A DNA stretch of 5,133 nt. Source: Candidatus Woesearchaeota archaeon. GTDB lineage: Archaea; Nanobdellota; Nanobdellia; Woesearchaeales; ARS49. Positions 1 to 5,080 of the stretch are shown piece after piece. Within the stretch, counting starts at the first letter, position 1. The number at the start of each line of letters is the position of its first letter. The translations under genes were made by a program, and so were the position numbers. Where the stretch lies: contig JAHFPE010000075.1 of the NCBI GenBank assembly GCA_023261345.1, positions 1 through 5,133 on the forward strand, given 5' to 3'. Under the pieces are notes generated by a model. That model had not been told where the DNA came from, ran no database searches, and saw only the letters and a list, made by a program, of their open reading frames with translations.

Positions 1-82
1 AGCGCACCCGAACAATCGTATGAATTTTCTTGATTTCTAGCATAGCAACAAAACAATGTCTTTCAAATTCAAATAGTTTCAT
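1..82 (-). CDS. Possible N-terminus of an unrecognised protein, cut by the left edge
   Basis: On the minus strand an open frame of 27 complete codons starts at an ATG at 82, just after an in-frame TAG at 86-88, and runs off the left edge. It begins MKLFEFERHC and the last visible residues are HTIVRVR. A second in-frame ATG lies at 43. The 82 start is preferred because a TATA-like box (103-110) is centred about 24.5 bases upstream, the same spacing seen at other starts here; the 43 start has only a poor AT stretch at that distance. There is no Shine-Dalgarno motif. The visible part is too short to identify and could be a chance open frame. If real, it is divergent from the HTH-CBS regulator gene, which would be a natural candidate to control it. 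Confidence 0.4.
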   Translation of the reverse strand, partial: MKLFEFERHCFVAMLEIKKIHTIVRVR

Positions 83-90
83 ATTCTATT

Positions 91-106
91 TATTCTTAAA
101 AGAATA
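91..106. promoter_or_regulatory. Perfect inverted repeat, candidate operator
   Basis: TATTCTT (91-97) and AAGAATA (100-106) form a perfect 7-base inverted repeat around a 2-base AA centre. It overlaps the TATA-like box of the leftward gene and lies about 45 bases upstream of the HTH-CBS regulator start. A two-fold symmetric site of this size is what a dimeric HTH_XRE protein usually binds, so autoregulation by the adjacent gene is a reasonable inference. AT-rich sequence also produces such repeats by chance. Confidence 0.4.
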
Positions 107-110
107 TTAT
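103..110 (-). promoter_or_regulatory. TATA-like box for the leftward partial gene
   Basis: The minus strand reads ATAATATT, centred about 24.5 bases upstream of the ATG at 82. This suits an archaeal TATA box driving a leaderless transcript. It overlaps the right arm of the 91-106 inverted repeat, so a protein bound there would block TBP. Confidence 0.4.
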
Positions 111-123
111 GGTACGTAATATT
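103..123. promoter_or_regulatory. Second inverted repeat spanning both divergent TATA boxes
   Basis: AATATTA (103-109) and TAATATT (117-123) are perfect 7-base inverted repeats separated by 7 bases. The left arm overlaps the leftward TATA-like box and the right arm overlaps the start of the rightward one. This may be an operator, or simply the symmetry created by two opposing TATA boxes back to back. Confidence 0.35.
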
Positions 124-129
124 TATTAA
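122..129 (+). promoter_or_regulatory. TATA-like box for the HTH-CBS regulator gene
   Basis: TTTATTAA lies inside a longer AT-only run (117-130) and is centred about 26.5 bases upstream of the ATG at 152. This is the expected archaeal TATA-to-start spacing for a leaderless mRNA. No Shine-Dalgarno motif precedes the ATG. Confidence 0.5.
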
Positions 130-151
130 TGACAAACGCGCAAGTACGTGA

Positions 152-691
152 ATGTTCGACATTACTCGACTCAAATTCATACGGCTAAATCTCGAACTAA
201 CTCAGCACGCTCTCGCAAAACAAAGTGGATTAAGTCAGAGCATTATCACCAAAATCGAGCGCGGCGAGATAGATCCAAGTTACAGCTCAGTTAAAAAAAT
301 TGAGCAAGCAATTCTCCTGCTTTCCACAAAAAAAGAAGCGATCGCAGAAAAACTCATGACGAAAAAGATCTTTAGCATAACGCGAGATACATCCACAAAA
401 GAAATCATTCATTTGTTTCAATCGCAGAAGATTTCTCAAGTTCCAGTTATTGAAAAGGAGATTGCACAAGGACTTGTTACTGAGACAAGCATTATCGAGA
501 AAGGTTTTAAGGGTAAATGTGCAAAGGATGTCATGATAGAACCCCCTCCTATTGTTTCTAGCCACACAACACAGTCAGTTCTAGCAGGAATTCTAAAACA
601 GTATCCGCTCATTCTCATCGTAAAAAATAATTCATTTGTCGGGGTCATCACAAAAGCCGATCTCCTTCGATCGATAATGCGAAATGAATAG
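152..691 (+). CDS. Transcriptional regulator, HTH_XRE domain plus CBS pair (COG3620-type)
   Basis: This 179-residue protein is probably a cytoplasmic DNA-binding regulator. Residues 5-55 form a Cro/C1-type helix-turn-helix: LTQHALAKQSGLSQS (16-30), with the recognition helix and the typical IERGEIDPSY turn following (36-45). Two CBS motifs follow, CBS1 at about 68-117 and CBS2 at about 125-175. CBS pairs (Bateman modules) usually bind adenosine nucleotides or S-adenosylmethionine, so a nucleotide-gated switch is likely; the ligand is unknown. CBS2 ends in GVITKADLL, with the Thr (167) and Asp (170) that contact ribose and phosphate in many family members. CBS1 has T110 but Ser (113) at the matching Asp position, so perhaps one site is active. 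The start is fixed by a TGA immediately before the ATG. Two inverted repeats upstream suggest autoregulation. The gene converges on the HD gene with a 74-base gap. The family call is firm; the target genes are not known. Confidence 0.93.
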   Translation: MFDITRLKFIRLNLELTQHALAKQSGLSQSIITKIERGEIDPSYSSVKKIEQAILLLSTKKEAIAEKLMTKKIFSITRDTSTKEIIHLFQSQKISQVPVIEKEIAQGLVTETSIIEKGFKGKCAKDVMIEPPPIVSSHTTQSVLAGILKQYPLILIVKNNSFVGVITKADLLRSIMRNE

Positions 692-721
692 ACCTGTCTC
701 AACATAATAAATACGAGGCTT

Positions 722-730
722 AAAAAAAAA
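722..730 (-). terminator. Oligo-T terminator of the HD phosphohydrolase gene
   Basis: On the minus strand a run of nine T residues begins 36 bases past the HD gene's stop codon. Archaeal RNA polymerase terminates at such U-runs without needing a hairpin. No stable stem precedes it. Confidence 0.5.
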
Positions 731-750
731 GAGCGTTCTGAATAGAATTA

Positions 751-767
751 TTTACCGTTTTCTTCTC
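751..767 (+). terminator. Possible U-rich terminator of the HTH-CBS gene
   Basis: The plus strand reads TTTACCGTTTTCTTCTC, a pyrimidine-rich tract about 60 bases after the regulator's TAG stop, at the very end of the converging HD gene. It is weaker than the nine-T run on the other strand. The two transcripts would end within the same short gap. Confidence 0.3.
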
Positions 768-3144
768 ATCCCTTCGCCCATTCTCTTGCCAAATCAAGAA
801 ATGATTTGTCCTGAAAATAGTTCCAAACGTGTGGATAGATTTGAGGGTGTACAGCGATTCGTAGGCACGCCATTCCTCGCATTCGCTCACTGAACTGTTT
901 TGAATATTCTGGTTTCCAGTCGAATAAACTTTTGATTGCAGATCCGCATCGTACTGGAGCATATTCTTCTGCAACCTTACTCATGTTCGTAACTGCTGCC
1001 GCAATAATGTGTCTATCCTGAGTTCTTGTTCTTTCTGCAATCATGTTTTCTAGTCGCGCTTGTTCTTTTGGCGTTTTCCAACGATTCACAAATTCAGTCA
1101 ATTCTTCTTGCGTAACTTCTTCAACTTTTGGAGGGATTCCTGCAAAAAGCAGTTCAGGATAAAATGGTATTTCAACCTTCTCTTCAATTTCCCCTTGAAG
1201 TTTGAGAACTGCTGCAGTTGCATGCGGGCTTCTGCTGTAAACATCAAGTAAATGACGCATGACTTCAGCAACGTTTACATTAGGATGTTGTACCATTGCA
1301 TATTCAAACATTGAATCATTCAAGTTGGCGAAAGGAACATTAAGACCTCCCTTAGGTACAAATGTCACTCCCGCATCGTATGGCAAATGAACGTTTTGAA
1401 ATGGATGAGTTATTTGTGCAAGCCATAACATTTTTCTTTCGTACGCATCGGCAATTTGAGTCTCTCTACTAAAATAAATGCTCTTGAAAAGCTCTGCTCG
1501 TGTAGAAAGGAATTCGTGTGCTGCAGGAATATATTCCTCTACCACAAGTCTCTTTTCTTGTTCATCCCAACGAAGCCATCTTATTAGGTCAAGAGGATCG
1601 TACGTCCGCTCCATTCCATTTTCATTTGGGTCAACGCTCATGTAATATATTCTATCAGCACCAAAAGGCCCATCCACAATGTCATGCAAGGGATTTTTTC
1701 CTTCAAACATCGCAACTAGATTTTCAAGCGGAACTAAATTTTCAATTGCGGAACGGTTTTGCTTAAGCAAAAGCACAGAATATTCTTCGTGATCAAAACC
1801 CATTATTGCTTTAAAATATTGCTCTGTTGCATGCCCACCGCTTAAATGACCGATGTCGTGTGTAAGCGCATAGAGCTCTACTAACGTCTGGTCTTTCTCG
1901 TTTAATTTGAGACGATGTCCAAGAATTTTTGCAATGTGCATAACTCCGATCATATGTTCGAGTCTTGATTGTACTGCATAGCACAAATGTTGATGCGACC
2001 TGTTCCCAAGACTTTTTACATCGCGCATTCTTCGCATCATGGGCGTTTCGAGAAGTTTTGTGTACGGTGTTACATCAACGTGAATGTCTGTTTTTCCAAA
2101 TCCTAAATGAACCTGTTGAATCAAATCAATTGGACGATCATCGGTTTCCGGCACGTGTCTTCCAAATGCTCGATCAATCATAACTGTCACAGCTCCAACT
2201 TCTTGTTGCTTCATATCTGGCCGATCAAGCAATGGAACAACGAGTCCAGCAACCTTTTGAAAATAATATTTTCTCTCTGGCTTTTCATGTCCTTGAACAA
2301 GCGCGCGAAGAAGCACACTTGGATTGTACGCATATTTTTTGACTTTTCGTATTTTTCCTTCAAACATCGCTTCTTCTTCAATTGTTAGAGCAATGCCATC
2401 TTTTAGTGCAAGTGCAAGCGGATCTCTTTTTAGTTTTGCATAACGAACGCGACTAGCTTTCCAATCAAGTGTTTTTCCTGGAAATAGTTGTACCGAGGAT
2501 AATAGGATTCTTGAATGATAATTTCCATCTCTAGCGCCATCTTGTGTGTGATGCGCCATTAGCCATGCACAATCAAGACCGCGAGTATATTCAGATTTGA
2601 GAACGAAATCATCGTACGCCAGAATGATTGATGATTTTACTGAATCAAAACTAATTGCTTGCTCTAGAGATTCATTCCTTGCGAACCAACCAGTTCGAAT
2701 GTTCACAAAGCCATAGAGTTCTAGCACTTGGTCTGTTGCAAACATTAAGCTTTGTGTGGAATTTGTCAGTTCAAGACAATTCACTTCCTCAAGAAGCGAA
2801 CCAAGTCCAGATTTTCGTAATATTGTTTCTTCTTTTCCACAGATTCTATCTTGAAAGAAACGATTCAGAACCCCTTCATCAGATAGTATTTTGTCAACAT
2901 TATCCCAAGGGTTTTCAGAGTCGCAAAGTACTTTGTTTGCTGCAACTACATCTCCTGCAAGTAATTCCTCATCTTTAACGCCAAGGTCTTGAAGCTTCTT
3001 CTTCAGTGCCGGATCAATGTTCAGCCAATATTCAAAAACGTTACCTGACTGTTTCCATGGTTTATGTGGGCTTTCCATTGCTCTTCTTGCAACTTCATTG
3101 ATAAACCAGTGATTAATCTGAATATTTCTTTCTTCATCAAGCAT
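766..3144 (-). CDS. Large HD-domain phosphohydrolase, SAMHD1/dGTPase-like (COG1078-type core)
   Basis: This 792-residue, apparently soluble protein has an HD core at about 350-600. The core contains ETPMMRRMRDVKSLG (366-380), SRLEHMIGVMHIA (393-405), THDIGH (428-433), DHEEYSVLLL (451-460) and GPFGADRIYY (492-501). By eye these match SAMHD1 and bacterial dNTPases: H397, H429, D430 and D497 are the metal ligands, H452 corresponds to the catalytic-site His 233 of SAMHD1, and R394, Y501 and D505 correspond to its R164, Y315 and D319. All metal ligands are present, so it should be active; hydrolysis of dNTPs or a related nucleotide is inferred. SAMHD1 Q149 is replaced by S378. Residues 1-345 match nothing I recognise and about double the usual length of such proteins. 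Residues 600-792 are mostly helical with no clear domain. The ATG at 3144 is supported by a TATA box 24.5 bases upstream. The roles considered are nucleotide-pool control, housekeeping or antiviral dNTP depletion; the sequence does not decide between them. Confidence 0.93.
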   Translation of the reverse strand: MLDEERNIQINHWFINEVARRAMESPHKPWKQSGNVFEYWLNIDPALKKKLQDLGVKDEELLAGDVVAANKVLCDSENPWDNVDKILSDEGVLNRFFQDRICGKEETILRKSGLGSLLEEVNCLELTNSTQSLMFATDQVLELYGFVNIRTGWFARNESLEQAISFDSVKSSIILAYDDFVLKSEYTRGLDCAWLMAHHTQDGARDGNYHSRILLSSVQLFPGKTLDWKASRVRYAKLKRDPLALALKDGIALTIEEEAMFEGKIRKVKKYAYNPSVLLRALVQGHEKPERKYYFQKVAGLVVPLLDRPDMKQQEVGAVTVMIDRAFGRHVPETDDRPIDLIQQVHLGFGKTDIHVDVTPYTKLLETPMMRRMRDVKSLGNRSHQHLCYAVQSRLEHMIGVMHIAKILGHRLKLNEKDQTLVELYALTHDIGHLSGGHATEQYFKAIMGFDHEEYSVLLLKQNRSAIENLVPLENLVAMFEGKNPLHDIVDGPFGADRIYYMSVDPNENGMERTYDPLDLIRWLRWDEQEKRLVVEEYIPAAHEFLSTRAELFKSIYFSRETQIADAYERKMLWLAQITHPFQNVHLPYDAGVTFVPKGGLNVPFANLNDSMFEYAMVQHPNVNVAEVMRHLLDVYSRSPHATAAVLKLQGEIEEKVEIPFYPELLFAGIPPKVEEVTQEELTEFVNRWKTPKEQARLENMIAERTRTQDRHIIAAAVTNMSKVAEEYAPVRCGSAIKSLFDWKPEYSKQFSERMRGMACLRIAVHPQIYPHVWNYFQDKSFLDLAREWAKG

Positions 3145-3164
3145 GCAGAGGAGATAAAGAAGGG

Positions 3165-3172
3165 ATTTATAT
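3165..3172 (-). promoter_or_regulatory. TATA box for the HD phosphohydrolase gene
   Basis: The minus strand reads ATATAAAT, centred about 24.5 bases upstream of the ATG at 3144, with a purine-rich AAAGAC segment before it that could act as a BRE. The 20 bases between box and ATG are pyrimidine-rich (CCCTTCTTTATCTCCTCTGC) and hold no Shine-Dalgarno motif. A leaderless transcript is expected. Confidence 0.6.
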
Positions 3173-3212
3173 GTCTTTGAGAAGTTGATGATTGTGAAAC
3201 AGCGACAAACAG

Positions 3213-3220
3213 TTTATAAT
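3213..3220 (+). promoter_or_regulatory. TATA box for the GNAT gene
   Basis: TTTATAAT is centred about 30.5 bases upstream of the ATG at 3247. Using the usual 24-27 base distance, transcription would start near 3241-3243, giving a leader of only about 4-6 bases. An A-rich ACAAACAG segment just upstream could be the BRE. Confidence 0.55.
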
Positions 3221-3246
3221 CCACTCTGCATTGTGGCACTAATGTT

Positions 3247-3732
3247 ATGACTACTTATTCACAATTGCAAAGAAAGGACGTGAATGAAATTCGTAAGCTA
3301 GCCCTCGCTTCTTGGCTAGTTACGTACAAAAATATATTTACCCGGAATTCAATTAGACGTCAAGTTCTTAACCATTATTCTGATAAAAACTTTCAAAAAG
3401 TAGCACGATCGATTAAGGCGAAAAAGGGAGGGTACTTCGTAATTGCGCGTAAGAAAAAAATTCTAGTAGGTTACGCTAATGTCGGAGAGAAAAATAGAGA
3501 GTGGGAACTAAAACGAATTTATGTAACACCAAAAATCCTGCGCAAAGGCATAGGTTCTGGCTTATTACATAATGTAGAATTCTTCCTCAAATCAAAGGGC
3601 ATTAAAAGATATTGTGCGCATCCACATCCCAAAAACTCTGGTGCAATAATGTTCTATCTGAAAACTGGATTCAAAAGAAACAGAATGGGAGATATAGGAA
3701 AAAATTCACCTTGCTATCTAAAAGCGATTTAA
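3247..3732 (+). CDS. GNAT-family N-acetyltransferase
   Basis: This 161-residue cytoplasmic protein is predicted to transfer an acetyl group from acetyl-CoA to an amine; the substrate is unknown. The N-terminal helix region ASWLVTYKNIF (21-31) resembles the SW..TY start of many GNAT proteins. Beta-4 and motif A are WELKRIYVTP (86-95) followed by the pyrophosphate-binding loop RKGIGSG (99-105). Motif B is NSGAIMFYLKTGFKR (130-144), with Y137 placed as the usual general acid. Length is normal for a stand-alone GNAT, and the protein is notably basic. The start is fixed: the only upstream in-frame stretch runs to a TAA at 3217-3219 with no other ATG or GTG, and the nearby ATG at 3242 is out of frame and closes at once. 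It is divergent from the HD gene and shares its 102-base promoter region. Small-molecule, antibiotic and protein acetylation are all possible. Confidence 0.93.
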   Translation: MTTYSQLQRKDVNEIRKLALASWLVTYKNIFTRNSIRRQVLNHYSDKNFQKVARSIKAKKGGYFVIARKKKILVGYANVGEKNREWELKRIYVTPKILRKGIGSGLLHNVEFFLKSKGIKRYCAHPHPKNSGAIMFYLKTGFKRNRMGDIGKNSPCYLKAI

Positions 3733-3745
3733 TTGCGCAAGAGTA

Positions 3746-3762
3746 AATTAATGTGATTAATT
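3746..3762. repeat. AT-rich inverted repeat between converging genes
   Basis: AATTAAT (3746-3752) and ATTAATT (3756-3762) are perfect 7-base inverted repeats with a 3-base GTG loop, in the 63-base gap between the GNAT gene and the converging hypothetical gene. It could be a weak bidirectional terminator hairpin, but it contains no G-C pairs and no U-run follows closely on either strand. A six-T run at 3868-3873, inside the converging gene, is a better plus-strand termination signal. Confidence 0.3.
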
Positions 3763-3795
3763 GAATTGTAAAGAGAACTTCCCTCGGGTTTAAAA

Positions 3796-4206
3796 TTAGC
3801 TAATGTGGTAAGTTATCAAATCTTTTTCGTCAACTTCAATACCGTCCTCATACGCCCATTGAACAAATTTTTTCTTATCTTCTTCAGACAAACGATTCCA
3901 GCCCTCTTGAGCAATTTGTTCATATCTTTCGTGTTCCGTTTCACTTACTTCCATATCATTCAAACATTTTGATAACAATATGCAACCAAGAATCCCAGGC
4001 GTATATTTATGGTATCCTCGAGTTTGGATCGTTAGCAGGGGCGATTCACATCGCTTGATTTCTTCACGCAAATTTTTTTCAGTTCCCATAAATTGGTAAA
4101 CAAAATTCTCACCACGAAAGAAACGCGGGTTGCCAGATTCGTCTTGTAATAGGGAGTGCGTCTCATTTTTTAAATAGTCTTCCAATGTTTTTCTTTTGTC
4201 GATCAT
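3796..4206 (-). CDS. Unrecognised 136-residue protein divergent from the TrmB regulator
   Basis: I do not recognise the family. The protein has a charged N-terminus (MIDKRKTLEDYL), a middle part with YQFMGTEKNLREEIKRC (37-53), and a short apolar segment PGILGCILLSKCL (70-82) that is too short for a convincing membrane span. The acidic C-terminal third (EQIAQEGWNRLSEEDKKKF, 96-114) should be helical. It has three Cys residues (53, 75, 81) and no CXXC motif. No signal peptide is visible. The frame is open a further 94 codons upstream to an ATG at 4488, but that part is antisense to the TrmB gene's HTH region, so the ATG at 4206 is chosen. That start also has a TATA-like element about 24 bases upstream. 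Its nearest neighbour is a TrmB regulator reading away from it, so it is a prime candidate target of that regulator. Confidence 0.78.
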   Translation of the reverse strand: MIDKRKTLEDYLKNETHSLLQDESGNPRFFRGENFVYQFMGTEKNLREEIKRCESPLLTIQTRGYHKYTPGILGCILLSKCLNDMEVSETEHERYEQIAQEGWNRLSEEDKKKFVQWAYEDGIEVDEKDLITYHIS

Positions 4207-4225
4207 GATAAGATAGGTAAAGAAA

Positions 4226-4234
4226 CATTTAAGA
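4226..4234. promoter_or_regulatory. Shared bidirectional TATA-like element, trmB-like gene and divergent gene
   Basis: CATTTAAGA on the plus strand reads TCTTAAATG on the minus strand. It is centred about 24 bases from the minus-strand ATG at 4206 and about 29 bases from the plus-strand ATG at 4259. No other good AT-rich box lies at the right distance for either gene in the 52-base gap, so both may use it. A run of seven C residues (4242-4248), preceded by CCTCCT, lies beside it. No clear long palindrome is present for TrmB binding. Confidence 0.45.
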
Positions 4235-4258
4235 GCCTCCTCCCCCCCTGTGTACGGA

Positions 4259-5011
4259 ATGATAGATATTGCGCTAATGAAAATAGGTTTGACAAGAGGG
4301 GAGACCAGCGTGTATCTTGCTTTGCTAGAAATCGGGAGTGCGAGCACGTGGAATATTACGAAAAGTTCAGGAATTTCTGGAAGTAAAGTGTATGAAGTTT
4401 TAGAACGACTCATCAAAAAAGGGCTGGTAAGTTTTGTTATAAAAAATGGAGTTAAGTATTTTGAAGCTGCAAGTCCAGAGCGCATCATCGATTATTTAGA
4501 TGAAAAAAAGACAGAAATTGAGGAAGAAAAAATAGACATTCAAAGGATAATTCCTCAATTACTCCTCAAACAAAAGAACGGAAAGAAAAGTGAGGCTAAA
4601 ATATTTTTTGGATTCTCTGGATTGAAGACTGCCAATGAAGATATTCTTAGCACATTGAAGAGGGGCGAAGAATGGTTGAGCATGGGACTATCCAAACAGC
4701 CTAAATCGTGGGAAATTTATTTTACCAAACGCCAAGAGACTCGAGCTCAACGAGGAATAATACACAAACAATTGATTAATGAAAAATACAAAGCGATCTA
4801 CAAGATACGCGGTGGACTTCCGAATACCAAATTCAGACTCTTACCAAAAGAACTTGAAATGCCAGTGAGCACTGAAATTTATGGTCATAAAGTGAGCTTT
4901 TTTATCTTAGATGAAGAGAATCCCATGGCAATAATTATAGAAAACACGGCAGTTGCAGAAAGTTTCAAAAAGTATTTTTGTGCGTTGTGGAACAGGGCCA
5001 AAATACCTTGA
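4259..5011 (+). CDS. TrmB-family transcriptional regulator
   Basis: This is a 250-residue cytoplasmic DNA-binding protein. Residues 1-75 form a TrmB winged helix: IGLTRGETSVYLALLEIGSA (9-28), then KSSGISGSKVYEVLERLIKKG (35-55), with a wing ending at KYFEAASPERI (66-76). A charged helix (77-105, DEKKTEIEEEKIDIQ) is probably a dimerising coiled coil. The C-terminal part (112-250) is the TrmB effector-like domain: EAKIFFGFSGLKTANEDIL (112-130), TEIYGHKVSFFIL (205-217) and the typical end AIIIENTAVAESFKKYF (224-240). Characterised TrmB proteins sense sugars, but many archaeal paralogues have unknown effectors, so the ligand is not assigned. A GTG at 4250 is in frame. The ATG at 4259 is preferred because the TATA-like element is too close to 4250, and homologues start near here. 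It is divergent from the 136-residue protein and probably regulates it and itself. Confidence 0.93.
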   Translation: MIDIALMKIGLTRGETSVYLALLEIGSASTWNITKSSGISGSKVYEVLERLIKKGLVSFVIKNGVKYFEAASPERIIDYLDEKKTEIEEEKIDIQRIIPQLLLKQKNGKKSEAKIFFGFSGLKTANEDILSTLKRGEEWLSMGLSKQPKSWEIYFTKRQETRAQRGIIHKQLINEKYKAIYKIRGGLPNTKFRLLPKELEMPVSTEIYGHKVSFFILDEENPMAIIIENTAVAESFKKYFCALWNRAKIP

Positions 5012-5052
5012 GAGAAATGAAAAATAGTCATACAAACATAATTCACAGTGTT

Positions 5053-5060
5053 TTTATGTA
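5053..5060 (+). promoter_or_regulatory. TATA-like box for the right-edge gene; may also help end the TrmB transcript
   Basis: TTTATGTA, in the run GTTTTTATGTAAATAC, is centred about 24.5 bases upstream of the ATG at 5081. The five T residues at 5051-5055 lie about 40 bases past the TrmB stop and could also terminate that transcript. Confidence 0.42.
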
Positions 5061-5080
5061 AATACATCGTTCCTAGAGTG

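Larger units (their letters stand above)
3143..3231. repeat. Spaced inverted repeat bracketing the HD/GNAT divergent promoters
   Basis: ATGCAGAG (3143-3150) and CTCTGCAT (3224-3231) are perfect 8-base inverted copies 73 bases apart. Each gene therefore carries the same octamer CTCTGCAT, read in its own direction, between its TATA-like box and its start codon (on the HD side it runs into the ATG). This could be a shared regulator or initiation motif, or chance. Confidence 0.3.

Noticed and set aside
1..82. Resemblance of the left-edge fragment (…IVRVR) to the start of archaeal RNA polymerase subunit Rpo7 (…VVRVPP)
   Set aside because: Only a few residues are similar and the diagnostic Pro-Pro is absent; far too little to name.
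287..974. Minus-strand open frames at 287-565, 436-705 and 720-974
   Set aside because: The first two are antisense to the HTH-CBS gene and the third is an alternate frame of the HD gene's 3' end; Cys- and Phe-rich composition is typical of shadow frames.
1060..2978. Several 60-110 codon plus-strand frames inside the HD gene
   Set aside because: All are antisense to a gene with a confirmed domain; composition is typical of antisense translation.
3021..3239. 72-codon minus-strand open frame across the HD/GNAT promoter region
   Set aside because: It overlaps the HD gene's start in another frame and crosses both TATA boxes; no recognisable protein.
3850..3930. HMG-box-like look of the C-terminal WNRLSEEDKKKF segment in the 136-residue protein
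   Set aside because: A short lysine- and glutamate-rich helix can mimic this; the rest of the HMG-box pattern is absent.
766..4206. HD phosphohydrolase, GNAT and unknown protein as a defence operon
   Set aside because: The three genes alternate strand and are not co-transcribed; no other defence gene, toxin-antitoxin pair or mobile element is visible.
4207..4488. The 94-codon upstream extension of the 136-residue minus-strand protein (start at 4488)
   Set aside because: It is antisense to the HTH and coiled-coil coding region of a clear TrmB gene, and the promoter-like element fits the 4206 start instead.
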